Below, one piece after another: positions 44,923-55,872 of a stretch of DNA of 64,000 nt (the stretch's first letter is position 1; each line of letters opens with the position of its first letter). The notes below the pieces were generated by a model that made no database searches, was not told the origin of the DNA, and was given only the letters and a program-made list of their open reading frames with translations. The stretch covers positions 62,001 to 126,000 of the forward strand of contig NZ_LGQZ01000079.1 of assembly GCF_003116015.1 (NCBI RefSeq), read 5' to 3'. Source of the DNA: Azospirillum sp. TSO22-1 (GTDB lineage: Bacteria > Pseudomonadota > Alphaproteobacteria > Azospirillales > Azospirillaceae). The position numbers and the translations under genes were made by a program.

Positions 44923-45300
44923 TCAGATCCGCGCGACCATGCTGCGGACGTCGGCGATGGCGTCGGGCAGCAGCGCCGACTGCCGGCTCGCCGCGGCGGG
45001 GTCGCCGCGCACCAGCGCCTCCTCGATGGCGGTGCACAGCTCGGCGAGCCGGCGCGCGCCGGCGGTGCGGGCGGCGCCCCCGGCGGCGTGCGCGGCGAGG
45101 CGGGCGGCCTGGAGGTCGCCGGCCGCCAGCCGGGCGGCGAGGTCGTCGCGCAGCTGTTCCTCGTTGCGCAGGAACAGGGCGTAGAGGTCGTTCACCAGCG
45201 CGGTCAGCCCGCCGAAGTTGCGGACCATCGGTTCGAGGTCGAGGATCTCCGGGTCGATGACGGCGTCGGAGATCCGGCCGGGATGGGTTGCTGCGGGCAC
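44923..45300 (-). CDS. Stand-alone Hpt (histidine phosphotransfer) protein
   Basis: From the GTG at 45300, preceded by AAGGA, the protein has 125 residues. It matches the HPt four-helix bundle, with LAAHAAGGAARTAGARRLAE carrying the phospho-acceptor His71. Such proteins shuttle phosphoryl groups between hybrid kinases and response regulators. No kinase or regulator is adjacent. The frame is open upstream to 45438 without homology. Confidence 0.8.
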   Translation of the reverse strand: MPAATHPGRISDAVIDPEILDLEPMVRNFGGLTALVNDLYALFLRNEEQLRDDLAARLAAGDLQAARLAAHAAGGAARTAGARRLAELCTAIEEALVRGDPAAASRQSALLPDAIADVRSMVARI

Positions 45301-45452
45301 GGCGATGCATCCTTGAGAGATGCAAAGATGCTTTCCAAGCAACCAGGGGGCGTCAACGCGTGGCGGGCGCGACGAAAGGACGCTCGCCGTATCGCGGGAA
45401 CCGTACGTGGCGGACGGCGTTGTCCGGGTCCGGATCACGCGCGTGAGGGATC

Positions 45453-46379
45453 ATGGCGGGCGCCGCCGACACCCCCCTGGACAGCATCATCGTCGGCGGC
45501 GGGCCGGCCGGGCTGACCGCGGCCATCTATCTGGCGCGCTACCGCCGGCGCTTCCTGGTGATCGACGCCGGGGCGCCGCGCGCCGCGTGGATCCCGCTGT
45601 CGCACAACCACGCGGGGTTTCCCGACGGCGTCACCGGCATGGACCTGCTGGCCCGCATGCGGGCGCAGGCCAAGCGTTACGGCGCACCGGTGGAGCGCGG
45701 CTGCGTCGCCTCGCTACGGAAGAGCGGCGAATTGTTCGTCGCCCGAACCGAGGCCGGCGACGAGGTGGCGGCGCGGACCGCGGTGATGGCGACCGGGGTC
45801 ATCGACGTGGAGCCGGTGCTGCCCAACCTCTACCAGGCGGTGCAGCGCGGGCTGATCCGCCACTGCCCGATCTGCGACGGCTTCGAGGTGATCGGGCAGC
45901 GGATCGGCGTCCTCGGCCACGGCGCCGACGCGGTGGGGGATGCGCTGTGGATGCGCACCTACACCGACGACGTAACGCTCCTGACCCTGGGCGAGCCGCT
46001 CGGCCTGTCCGACGGGGACCGCCGCCGGCTGGCGGGGCGGGGCATCCGCGCCGTGGAGCAGCCGGTGGCCGAGGTGCACGCCGAGGCCGGGCGCATCGCG
46101 GCGCTGACCACGGCGGCGGGGGAGCGGCTGGCCTTCGACACGCTCTATTCGGCGCTGGGCGCGGTGCCGCGCACCGATCCGGCGCGGCCGGCGGGGGCGC
46201 GGACCGGGGCCAGCGGGCGGTTCGAGGTGGACGCGCACTGCCGCACCGATGTGGAGGGGCTGTTCGCCATCGGCGACGTGGTGGAAGGGCTGAACCAGAT
46301 CTCCGTCGCCATGGGGCATGCCGCCATCGCCGCCACGACGATCCACCGGACGCTGCTGAAGGAGGAGGGGCGCCTGTAG
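45453..46379 (+). CDS. Thioredoxin reductase-like flavoprotein
   Basis: The protein has 308 residues. The FAD site is IIVGGGPAGLTAAIYLARY, and the redox pair CPICDGFE is in the place of the TrxR CxxC. The second FAD motif is VEGLFAIGDVVEGLN. In the second nucleotide domain, GVLGHGADAVGDALWM replaces the usual GGGDSA, and the HRRxxxR stretch that binds the NADPH phosphate is missing (TLLTLGEPLGL instead). It may therefore use NADH or another donor such as a ferredoxin. A ferredoxin-NADP reductase gene lies 2.8 kb downstream. The natural partner is unknown. Confidence 0.86.
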   Translation: MAGAADTPLDSIIVGGGPAGLTAAIYLARYRRRFLVIDAGAPRAAWIPLSHNHAGFPDGVTGMDLLARMRAQAKRYGAPVERGCVASLRKSGELFVARTEAGDEVAARTAVMATGVIDVEPVLPNLYQAVQRGLIRHCPICDGFEVIGQRIGVLGHGADAVGDALWMRTYTDDVTLLTLGEPLGLSDGDRRRLAGRGIRAVEQPVAEVHAEAGRIAALTTAAGERLAFDTLYSALGAVPRTDPARPAGARTGASGRFEVDAHCRTDVEGLFAIGDVVEGLNQISVAMGHAAIAATTIHRTLLKEEGRL

Positions 46380-46449
46380 CGGGCAATGAACTTTCCTCCC
46401 CGTTCCGCTGTTCAGCGCTTCAGACGGAATCCAAGGCGCGGGAGGAACG

Positions 46450-48934
<2,485 letters not shown>

Positions 48935-49065
48935 CCTTGCCCGCACGACCGGGGCACCGGCTGTTGGTATTGATGGTGTTGCGAACGATTCCAAGGTGCC
49001 GTGCAAGCTGCGGCCGCTTAACCGCATCATCAATAAGGCCAAAAAATCATGTGAATTGTGAATTA

Positions 49066-49092
49066 TTGACGCGGCAGGCGCTGGGGTAATAT
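49066..49092 (+). promoter_or_regulatory. Possible promoter of the ferredoxin-NADP reductase gene
   Basis: TTGACG and TAATAT lie 15 bases apart in an A/T-rich stretch 46 bases before the fpr start. The spacer is shorter than the usual 17 bases. ATATTT would give a spacer of 17. Confidence 0.35.
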
Positions 49093-49137
49093 TTATGCCA
49101 GCGTTCTGCGGCGCCATAAAAAACGGATTCTGGCTTC

Positions 49138-49911
49138 ATGAGCAACCTCCTCACGGAACGTGTGCTGCGCGTGCATCATTGGACGGACACGCTGTTCAGC
49201 TTCCAGACCACGCGCGACCAGTCGTTCCGCTTCGAGAACGGGCAGTTCACGATGATCGGGCTGGAGGTCGGGGGCAAGCCGCTGCTGCGCGCCTACTCCA
49301 TGGCGTCCGCCAACTACGAGGACACGCTGGAGTTCTTCTCCATCAAGGTGCCGAACGGGCCGCTGACCTCGCGCCTGCAGCACCTCAAGGAAGGCGACCC
49401 GATCATCATCAGCCGCAAGGCGACGGGCACGCTGCTGGTCGACAACCTGCTGCCGGGCAAGACGCTGTACCTGCTCTCCACCGGCACCGGGTTGGCGCCG
49501 TTCATGAGCATCATCAAGGATCCCGAGGTGTACGAGCGCTTCGAGCGCATCGTGCTGACCCACACCTGCCGCACGGTGGGCGAACTGGCCTACCAGGAGC
49601 TGATCCGGGACGCTCTGCCGGAGAACGAGTTCTTCGGCGAGGGCGTGCGCGAGAAGCTGACCTACTACCCGACCGTGACGCGCGAGCCGTTCCGCACCGA
49701 GGGCCGCATCACCGACCTGATCCGCTCCGGCCGGCTGTTCGCCGACGTCGGGACCACGCCGCTGGATCCGGAGAACGACCGCGTGATGATCTGCGGCAGC
49801 CCGGAGATGCTGACCGACACGGTCAACCTCCTGGAGGAGCGCGGCTTCGAGGAAGGCTCGAGCGGCGAGCCGGGCCACTACGTGGTCGAGAAGGCGTTCG
49901 TCGAGCGATAA
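49138..49911 (+). CDS. fpr: Ferredoxin/flavodoxin-NADP(+) reductase
   Basis: The protein has 257 residues. FAD binding is shown by LLRAYSMASANYED and IKVPNGPLTSRL. The NADP site has STGTGLAPFMSI, THTCRTVGELAYQEL and ICGSPEML. The C-terminus ends GHYVVEKAFVER, as in bacterial subclass I reductases. It transfers electrons between NADPH and ferredoxin or flavodoxin, often under oxidative stress. The ribosome-binding site is weak. Confidence 0.95.
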   Translation: MSNLLTERVLRVHHWTDTLFSFQTTRDQSFRFENGQFTMIGLEVGGKPLLRAYSMASANYEDTLEFFSIKVPNGPLTSRLQHLKEGDPIIISRKATGTLLVDNLLPGKTLYLLSTGTGLAPFMSIIKDPEVYERFERIVLTHTCRTVGELAYQELIRDALPENEFFGEGVREKLTYYPTVTREPFRTEGRITDLIRSGRLFADVGTTPLDPENDRVMICGSPEMLTDTVNLLEERGFEEGSSGEPGHYVVEKAFVER

Positions 49912-50017
49912 CCGGCGAACGCTGAGACAACGGTTGCTGAGGCATTTGGCGTCCTGGACAAACCGGCCGTTGCTCCCCTAGAAGCGACGGCAGCGAGGCC
50001 GCAAGTCCGGGACAGCC

Positions 50018-51184
50018 ATGACGTTCGAACGCCGCATCCTCCTGCTCGTCGCCGGCCTGCTGGCGCTGGCCGTCGCGGCCACCGCCGGGGCGCTGACCTG
50101 GGGCGTGCGCGACGCCGCCCACGGCCGCGCCCGCGCCGAGGCCGAACGCGCCGCACGGCATCTCGCCCAATCCGCGCAACTCATCCGCACCATCCCGGCC
50201 GAGGTGGACGCGGCGGTGACCGAGCAGATCGTCGCCCAGGCGGCGCTGGTGGCGCAGTACGCCGCCTCGGCCGAAGGCGCCAAGCTGCCGGTCAAGGCGG
50301 TGACCGACCGGCTGAAGGCGGTGACCGACTCCACCGCGCTCAAGGACATCCAGATCACCGATTCCCGCGGCAAGGTGGTGCTGGGCAGCGCGCCGAACCT
50401 CGACGTCACCTTCACGCCGGACGGCAAGGGCGCCGCCTTCTACGGCCTGCTGTCGCGCAGCCCGGCCCAGGTCGTCGCTCCTGCCGCCAAGCGCGAGGAC
50501 GGCCGCACCGTCCGGAGCGTCGGCGTCGCCGGCGCCGACAAGCCGCGCATCGTGCAGGTGACGGCCGACGTCGGCCGCCTCACCGACATCGCCAAGCGCC
50601 TGGGTACCCTCGACCGCGCCGTCGCCGACGCGCTGTCCGGCGGCGCTGCGGCTGCCTGGGTGCTGGGCGGCGACGCGGCGGTGCTGGCGCGCGGCGGTCA
50701 CGCCGAGGCACAGCTCTCCCCGGCCGAGCTGGAGGTTGCCAAGGGCGCGCGGAAGCCCGCCCTGGTGGCCGATGGCGGTGCGCTGAGCGCGGTGGCGCCG
50801 GTGGAGGGCGGCGGGGCCGCGGTGGTGCGCGTGGCGCTGCCGGGGCTGCCGGCCACGCTGTGGATCGGGCTGGCGGCCGGCGCGCTGGCGGTGATTCTGG
50901 GCGTCTGGGCGGTGTGGCTGGCGCTGCGGCGGCAGACGGCGGCGCTGGCGACGCTGACCGGAGCGGCGACGGCCATGGAGAACGGCCGCTTCAACCCCTT
51001 CACCCTCGACCCGCTGCGCGAGCGCCCGGACGAGGTCGGCCGGCTGGCCCGCGCCTTCCGCGCCATGGCCGCCTCCATCGACGCGCGCGAGCAGGGATTG
51101 GAGGCGGAACTCCAGCTGCGCGCGGCGAAGCTGGAGCAGACCGCCGAGAAGCTGAAGGCCGAACCTTCGGTGGCGGAACCCTGA
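50018..51184 (+). CDS. Membrane sensor with HAMP domain but no output module
   Basis: The protein has 388 residues. Transmembrane segments lie at about 7-28 and 279-300 (LWIGLAAGALAVILGVWAVW). Between them is a double-Cache-like periplasmic region (LKDIQITDSRGKVVLGS, GDAAVLARGGHAEAQ). A HAMP domain follows (LATLTGAATAMENGRF, EVGRLARAFRAMAASIDA), then a 35-residue coiled coil and the stop. Neither a kinase nor a chemotaxis hairpin follows, and the next gene is cytochrome b561. It might be a truncated receptor or signal through a partner. Confidence 0.78.
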   Translation: MTFERRILLLVAGLLALAVAATAGALTWGVRDAAHGRARAEAERAARHLAQSAQLIRTIPAEVDAAVTEQIVAQAALVAQYAASAEGAKLPVKAVTDRLKAVTDSTALKDIQITDSRGKVVLGSAPNLDVTFTPDGKGAAFYGLLSRSPAQVVAPAAKREDGRTVRSVGVAGADKPRIVQVTADVGRLTDIAKRLGTLDRAVADALSGGAAAAWVLGGDAAVLARGGHAEAQLSPAELEVAKGARKPALVADGGALSAVAPVEGGGAAVVRVALPGLPATLWIGLAAGALAVILGVWAVWLALRRQTAALATLTGAATAMENGRFNPFTLDPLRERPDEVGRLARAFRAMAASIDAREQGLEAELQLRAAKLEQTAEKLKAEPSVAEP

Positions 51185-51258
51185 ACGATCTGTTCAGTTT
51201 GGGTTCAGCCGGGGTACGGTATGGTGTCCTCCAGATGCTGAGAGGCAAGGAGAGAGCC

Positions 51259-51837
51259 GTGACCGATTCCGTTCCGAAGACCCGCTACGACCTTGGCATG
51301 CAGGCGCTGCACTGGGCGACCGCCCTGGCGATCGTCGGCGCCTTCGTGCTGATCCAGGTGGTCGAGGGGCTGCCCAAGGGCGACACCCGGGCCTTCATGA
51401 TGGGCCTGCACAAGTCGTTCGGCGTCACCGCGCTGACGCTGGTCCTGATCCGCGTGGCGTGGCGCCACCTCAGCCCGCCGCCGGCCCTGCCGCCGATGGC
51501 CCCGTGGATGGAGAGGGCGAGCCATTGGGCGCACGTGGCGCTCTACGTGCTGATGGTGGCGGTGCCGGTGGTGGGCATGGTGATGTCGTGGTCGGGCGGG
51601 CGGCCGATCGCCGTGTTCGGCCTGTTCACGCTGCCGACCCTGCTGCCGCCCAATCCGGGGCTGAAAGAGGCCGCCGAGGGGGTGCACGAGGTGCTGGGCA
51701 ACGCGATCCTGATCCTCGCCGGGCTGCACGCGGTGGCCGCGCTGGTGCACCAATACGTGCTGAAGGACGGCGTGCTGGCGCGCATGCTGCCGTGGGGAAA
51801 CAACCCTCTCCCGCCCCGGGAGAGGGTGGCGCCGTAA
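51259..51837 (+). CDS. Cytochrome b561 family protein with a repeat-derived C-terminus
   Basis: From the GTG at 51259 (AAGGAGAGAG ribosome-binding site) the protein has 192 residues; an ATG at 51235 is an alternative. Four transmembrane helices carry haem-ligand histidines (MQALHWATALAIVGAF, GLHKSFGVTALTLVLIRVAW, ERASHWAHVALYVLMV, GLHAVAALVHQYVL). It belongs to the short YodB-type cytochrome b family, which carries electrons from quinone or to superoxide. The last residues, NPLPPRERVAP, are encoded by a palindromic repeat (51804-51912) that also provides the stop codon. Confidence 0.88.
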   Translation: MTDSVPKTRYDLGMQALHWATALAIVGAFVLIQVVEGLPKGDTRAFMMGLHKSFGVTALTLVLIRVAWRHLSPPPALPPMAPWMERASHWAHVALYVLMVAVPVVGMVMSWSGGRPIAVFGLFTLPTLLPPNPGLKEAAEGVHEVLGNAILILAGLHAVAALVHQYVLKDGVLARMLPWGNNPLPPRERVAP

Positions 51838-51912
51838 GGCGCCGGGTGAGGGTGCGGTCATGAATCCTTGATGCAACCCTCACCCTCCCGCTTGTTCCGA
51901 GCGGGCCCCTCC
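51804..51912. repeat. Palindromic repeat, family A (copy 1, overlaps the end of cytochrome b561)
   Basis: Starts with hairpin CCCTCTCCCG-CCC-CGGGAGAGGG, then a GGCGCCGTAAGGCGCC hairpin, CGGGTGAGGGTGCGG, and near the end CCCTCACCCTCCCGC followed by CGAGCGGGCCCCTCC. The reverse complement matches 53894-54002 almost throughout. Confidence 0.85.
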
Positions 51913-51992
51913 ACCGGCCGCCCGCAAGTCGGGCGACCGCGTTCCGCCTACGATCGCCTTCGGTGCTCGTTGCCTACGGCATCGGCTCCACG
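51906..51992. repeat. Intergenic repeat, family B (copy 2, inverted)
   Basis: Reverse complement of the 41761-41847 repeat. Shared words include TCCGCCTACGATCGCC and CCCGCAAGTCGGG. It is joined directly to family A copy 1. Confidence 0.8.
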
Positions 51993-52015
51993 CTCCCGGG
52001 ACGGGAGAGGGATTT

Positions 52016-52336
52016 TCAGTGCCGGCTGGCCTTGTGGTCGCCGTGGGCGCGCTTCTCGGCGGTGTCGCGGCCGATCAGCTTGTTGAAGTTCGACCCCTCC
52101 TCGTAGAGCAGCGCCAACTGCGAGTCGTCGAACTGCCTGAAGAACTCGTCCCAGCCGATCTCCTCCAACTCGTCGTGGTCGCTCTGGCGCGCCTTGGGGA
52201 ACATCAGGCGCAGTAGGCCGACTCCTGTCCTGCGGGCCTTGCCCTCGCCGTGCGTGCTGCGCACGACGGCGGGCTTGCCGCCATGCTGCTCGGCCCAGTG
52301 ACGGATCTTCTCGTGGTCGGTCGTGGTCTTGGCCAT
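52016..52336 (-). CDS. Small conserved protein of unknown function
   Basis: The protein has 106 residues, with GGGAGG five bases before the ATG. It is charged and predicted cytoplasmic. The conserved-looking stretch WDEFFRQFDDSQLALLYEEG resembles C-termini of small proteins often found near topoisomerase, Ku or stress genes in rhizobia and Azospirillum (from memory). It is 47 bases from the topoisomerase gene in the same direction and may be in its operon. Confidence 0.7.
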   Translation of the reverse strand: MAKTTTDHEKIRHWAEQHGGKPAVVRSTHGEGKARRTGVGLLRLMFPKARQSDHDELEEIGWDEFFRQFDDSQLALLYEEGSNFNKLIGRDTAEKRAHGDHKASRH

Positions 52337-52383
52337 GGCGGCCTCCCTTCGCGGTGGCACCTCTGGGAGTCGAACAGCCGGCC

Positions 52384-53514
52384 TCACGCGGCGTTGCGTC
52401 TGCGGTTTTTCCGACTTTGGGCGCCCTCCCGCGCCCGCGACGCCCGCTCGCGCTCCAGCCGCTCGTGCAGGAAGGCGAGCACCGCCGCCTCCTCGCCCTT
52501 CAGCCCGTGCAGGTCGTCGCGCAGTTCGGCCTCCACCTCGGCCTTCAGCGCGTCGAGCAGCGTGCCCTCCAGGTAGGCGTCGAGCACCTCGGGATGGACG
52601 TAGCTCTTGCGGCAGACGCTGACCGTGTTGCCGAGGCGCGCCGCCACCCGCTCGATGGCGCGGGTGACGTTGCGCTTTGCCTTGGCCCTGCTGTCGAAGC
52701 TCTCGAACTCCCGCAGCGCCAGCGCGGCCAGCACGGTGCCGGCCCAGGTGCGGAAGTCCTTGGCGGTGAAGTCCTCGCCGGTGATGGCGCGCAGGTAGTC
52801 GTTGACGTCGCCCGACGTGACCGCGTGGCGCTGGCCATCCTCGCCGACGTACTGGAACAGCTCGTCGCCCGGCAGGTCGCGGCAGGCGCGGACGATGCGG
52901 GCGAGGCGGCGGTCCTTCAGCTCGACCTCCCACTCCTTGCCGGACTTGCCCTTGAAGGCGAAGCGGATCTGCGCGCCCTCGACCTCGGCGTGGCCGTCGC
53001 GCAGCGTGGTGAGGCCGTAGCTGCGGTTCTCGCGCGCGTAGGTCTCGTTGCCGACGCGGATCAGCGTGGTCTCCAGCAGGCGCACCACGGTGGCCAGCAC
53101 CTTCTCCCGCGTCAGGCCGCGCTGCGACAGATCCTCTTCGACCTGCGCGCGGATCTTCGGCAGCGCCCGGCAGAACTCCAGCATGCGGCCGAACTTGGTG
53201 CCCTCGCGCAGCTCGGTCCAGCGCGGGTGGTAGCGGTACTGCTTGCGCCCCCTGGCGTCGCGGCCGGTGGCCTGGAGGTGGCCCTCCGGGTCGGTGCAGA
53301 TCCACACGCCGGTGTAGGCGGGGGGGATCGCCAGCTTGCGGATGCGCGCCAGCGTGTCCTCCTCGGTCACCGTGGTTCCGTCGGGCCATCGGTAGCTGAA
53401 ACCCTTGCCGGCGCGGCGCCGGCGGATGCCCGGCTCCTCGTCGGAGACGTAGGTCAGCCCGGCGCAGGCGGCGGCCTGTTGCGGGTCGGCGGGATCGGGG
53501 GAGTATGCGTCCAT
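52384..53514 (-). CDS. Type IB DNA topoisomerase (poxvirus-like)
   Basis: The protein has 376 residues from the ATG at 53514. It relaxes supercoils through a 3'-phosphotyrosine. The N-terminal domain has GLTYVSDEEPGIRRRRAGKG and WICTDPEGHLQATGRDARGR. Catalytic residues lie in YRYHPRWTELREGTKF, VGNETYARENRSYGLTTL and FRTWAGTVLAALAL. The nucleophile Tyr is in RKSYVHPEVLDAYLEG. Bacterial members are sporadically distributed, so horizontal transfer is plausible. The gene is bracketed by inverted family A repeats. Confidence 0.93.
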   Translation of the reverse strand: MDAYSPDPADPQQAAACAGLTYVSDEEPGIRRRRAGKGFSYRWPDGTTVTEEDTLARIRKLAIPPAYTGVWICTDPEGHLQATGRDARGRKQYRYHPRWTELREGTKFGRMLEFCRALPKIRAQVEEDLSQRGLTREKVLATVVRLLETTLIRVGNETYARENRSYGLTTLRDGHAEVEGAQIRFAFKGKSGKEWEVELKDRRLARIVRACRDLPGDELFQYVGEDGQRHAVTSGDVNDYLRAITGEDFTAKDFRTWAGTVLAALALREFESFDSRAKAKRNVTRAIERVAARLGNTVSVCRKSYVHPEVLDAYLEGTLLDALKAEVEAELRDDLHGLKGEEAAVLAFLHERLERERASRAREGAQSRKNRRRNAA

Positions 53515-53599
53515 GCCAGCACAACGGCGCGCCGCCGCGCTTGTTGCCGTCATGGGGAAGCGGCTATCGTGCTGCGCCGCACAAGAAGGAGCCAAGGGC

Positions 53600-53869
53600 A
53601 TGGACGAGACCAAGCTGACCGCCGCTCTGCCGAACCTCGACGTGCAGATCGTGCACCGCGCGCTGCCCGAGCAGAACGCCGAGGCCATCTCCATCACCTT
53701 CACGGCGACGCCGAACTTCGAGGCCGCGTCGAGGATGTTGGCGCCGAACCTGCCGCTGCTGGCGCTGTGGATGGCGCCGATGCAGGCGTGGACCGGGCTG
53801 GTGCAGCAGGCGTGGGCGCCCTGGCTGAACGTCATGGGCGCGGGGGCGAGGCTGCTGGAGCGGAAGTAA
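53600..53869 (+). CDS. Small protein of unknown function
   Basis: The protein has 89 residues with AAGGAG 8 bases before the ATG. The C-terminal half is amphipathic to hydrophobic (LPLLALWMAPMQAWTGLVQQ) and somewhat phasin-like, but not enough to name. It is divergent from topoisomerase IB (85 bases apart), and a family A repeat follows 2 bases after the stop. Confidence 0.65.
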   Translation: MDETKLTAALPNLDVQIVHRALPEQNAEAISITFTATPNFEAASRMLAPNLPLLALWMAPMQAWTGLVQQAWAPWLNVMGAGARLLERK

Positions 53870-53871
53870 AG

Positions 53872-54002
53872 CCCCTCTCCCGCCCCGGGAGAGGGAGGGG
53901 CCCGCTCGGGACGAGCGGGAGGGTGAGGGCGCCTTCAAGGATCCTTGGTTTTACCCTCACCCGACGCCTTCGGCGCCACCCTCTCCCGGGGCGGGAGAGG
54001 GG
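53872..54002. repeat. Palindromic repeat, family A (copy 2, inverted relative to copy 1)
   Basis: Hairpin CCCCTCTCCC-GCCCC-GGGAGAGGG, then AGGGGCCCGCTCGGGACG and CGAGCGGGAGGGTGAGGG, then TACCCTCACCCGACGCC and GCGGGAGAGGGG at the right end. The ends are complementary, so the whole can fold on itself. It lies between the 89-residue gene and the GH13 gene. Confidence 0.85.
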
Positions 54003-54087
54003 TTATGGTGACCATTTCCGGCCCTTAGCCAATCGTTAGGAGTAGAGGTCCAGCCTCCGCAGGATATCCCGCGCGGAGGGTGGCCTC

Positions 54088-55704
54088 TTGTCGACCGCAT
54101 CGTCCTGGCTGCACGGCGCAGCCCTCTACCAGATCTATCCGTTGAGTTTCCTCGACGGCGACGGCGACGGCTGGGGCGACCTGGAGGGCGTGCTGGCCGG
54201 GCTTGACCACGTCGCCTCGCTGGGGGTGGACGGGGTCTGGCTGTGCCCGTTCTACCCGTCGCCGCTGAAGGACTTCGGCTACGACGTCGCCGACCACCGC
54301 GCCGTCGATCCGCGCCTGGGCGACCTTGCGGCGTTCGACCGGGTGCTGGCGCGGGCGCATGGGCTGGGGCTCAAGGTGCTGGTCGATCTGGTGTGCGGCC
54401 ACACCTCGGACGAGCACCCGTGGTTCGCCGCCTCGCGCCGGTCGCGGCAGGGGGAGTTCGCCGACTGGTACGTCTGGGCCGACGCCCGGCCGGACGGCGC
54501 GCCGCCCAACAACTGGTTGTCGGTGTTCGGCGGGCCGGCGTGGACGTGGGAGCCGCGGCGGCGGCAGTACTATCTGCACCACTTCCTCGCCAGCCAGCCG
54601 GCGCTGAACCTGCACCACGAGCCGGCGCTGAACGGCGTGCTCGACACCGCCCGCTTCTGGTTGGAGCGCGGGGTGGACGGGTTCCGCATCGACGCGGTGG
54701 ACTTCTTCGCGCACGACCCGGACCTCCGCTCCAACCCGGCCATGCCCTGGGAGGGGGAGCCGCCGCTGAAGCCCTTCGCCCTGCAGCGTCACCTCCACGA
54801 CATGATGCACCCGTCGATCCACGCGGTGCTGGAGCGGCTGCGCGCCACGGTGGACGGCTATCCCGGCGCGGTGCTGCTCGGCGAGCTGTCGAGCCAGCCG
54901 GGGGCGGCGGAGCGCATCGCCTCGTACGGGGCGCCGGGGCGGCTGCACGCCGCCTACAGCCTCAGCCTCGCCAAGCAGCCGTTCTCGGCGCGGGCGCTGG
55001 CGGCGGCGCTGACCGGCACGCCGGACGCGCGGGCGATCTGCTGGAGCTTCTCCAACCACGACGTCGAGCGCGCGGTCAGCCGCTGGCTGCCGGAGGGCGC
55101 CGATTCCGGGCGCTTCGCGGCGCTGCTGGCCTCGCTGTTCTGCGCGCTGCCCGGCACGCTGTGCCTGTACCAGGGCGAGGAGCTGGCGCTGTCGCAGGCG
55201 GAGATCCCGCGCGAACGGTTGCGCGACCCGTTCGGCATCGCCTACTGGCCGGAGTTCAAGGGCCGCGACGGCTCCCGCACGCCGATGCCCTGGCGCGCCG
55301 CGGCGCCGCACGCCGGCTTCACCACCGCGTCCGAGGCGTGGCTGCCGGTGCCCGCGGCGCATCGGGTGCTGGCCGTCGACGCGCAGGAGCGCCGCTCCGG
55401 CACCCCGCTGGAGGTTTGGCGCGCCGCGCTGCGCCTGCGCCGCAACCACCGGGCGCTGTCCGTGGGGGCTCTTTCGGCGGTGGAGGCGAGGGGCGACGTG
55501 CTGTCCTTCGAGCGCTCGGCCGAGGGCGAAAGCCTGCTGGCCGTGTTCAACCTTGCCGACCGGCCGGCGGAGGTGGCGCTGGCACGCGGACAGATCCCGA
55601 TCCCGCTCGTCCTGCCGGGGATGCCGGAGGTGGAGATCACGGGTGACGGCCGCGCGCTGGTGCTGCCGCCGCTGGGAGCGTTCCTCGGGCTGAAGCGGGC
55701 TTGA
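54088..55704 (+). CDS. GH13 family alpha-glucosidase
   Basis: The protein has 538 residues from a TTG start with GGAGGGTGG upstream. The catalytic barrel begins YQIYPLSFLDGDGDGWGDLE. Conserved GH13 regions are VDLVCGHTSDEHPWF (region I), DGFRIDAVDFF with the nucleophile Asp (II), VLLGELSSQ with the acid Glu (III) and FSNHDVERA with the stabilising Asp (IV). The best subfamily match by eye is alpha-1,4/1,6-glucosidase (GH13_23-like). It lacks a signal peptide, so it is probably cytoplasmic. The gene is preceded by a repeat and followed by a strong hairpin. Confidence 0.9.
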   Translation: MSTASSWLHGAALYQIYPLSFLDGDGDGWGDLEGVLAGLDHVASLGVDGVWLCPFYPSPLKDFGYDVADHRAVDPRLGDLAAFDRVLARAHGLGLKVLVDLVCGHTSDEHPWFAASRRSRQGEFADWYVWADARPDGAPPNNWLSVFGGPAWTWEPRRRQYYLHHFLASQPALNLHHEPALNGVLDTARFWLERGVDGFRIDAVDFFAHDPDLRSNPAMPWEGEPPLKPFALQRHLHDMMHPSIHAVLERLRATVDGYPGAVLLGELSSQPGAAERIASYGAPGRLHAAYSLSLAKQPFSARALAAALTGTPDARAICWSFSNHDVERAVSRWLPEGADSGRFAALLASLFCALPGTLCLYQGEELALSQAEIPRERLRDPFGIAYWPEFKGRDGSRTPMPWRAAAPHAGFTTASEAWLPVPAAHRVLAVDAQERRSGTPLEVWRAALRLRRNHRALSVGALSAVEARGDVLSFERSAEGESLLAVFNLADRPAEVALARGQIPIPLVLPGMPEVEITGDGRALVLPPLGAFLGLKRA

Positions 55705-55707
55705 ACG

Positions 55708-55734
55708 CCCTCCCCCCGCGCCGCGGGGGGAGGG
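55708..55734. terminator. Perfect 13-base hairpin after the glucosidase gene
   Basis: CCCTCCCCCCGCG-C-CGCGGGGGGAGGG starts 3 bases after the stop. No T-run follows, so it could be a terminator acting without a poly-U tract or another member of the palindromic repeat group. Confidence 0.45.
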
Positions 55735-55812
55735 ACTGCCGCTCGCTCCGGGAATACTCCCCTGCCGATCGGCGTTCCTTCCAATGCACCGACCGTCCGG
55801 GAGGGGTAGCGG

Positions 55813-55837
55813 GGAACACCCGCGCGTCCGCCGGGTT
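55813..55837 (+). promoter_or_regulatory. EcfG-type general-stress promoter candidate
   Basis: GGAAC at 55813-55817 and GTT at 55835-55837 are separated by 17 bases, matching the alphaproteobacterial EcfG pattern GGAAC-N16/17-GTT. It lies 36 bases before the start of the UbiA-like gene. The base before GTT is G rather than C. Confidence 0.4.
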
Positions 55838-55872
55838 CAATTCGTAGGTTCTTTCCGTCGGAGAAAGGCCGC

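Noticed and set aside
53872-54002. Insertion sequence end
   Set aside because: There is no transposase and no target duplication. It is a short palindromic repeat with another copy at 51804.
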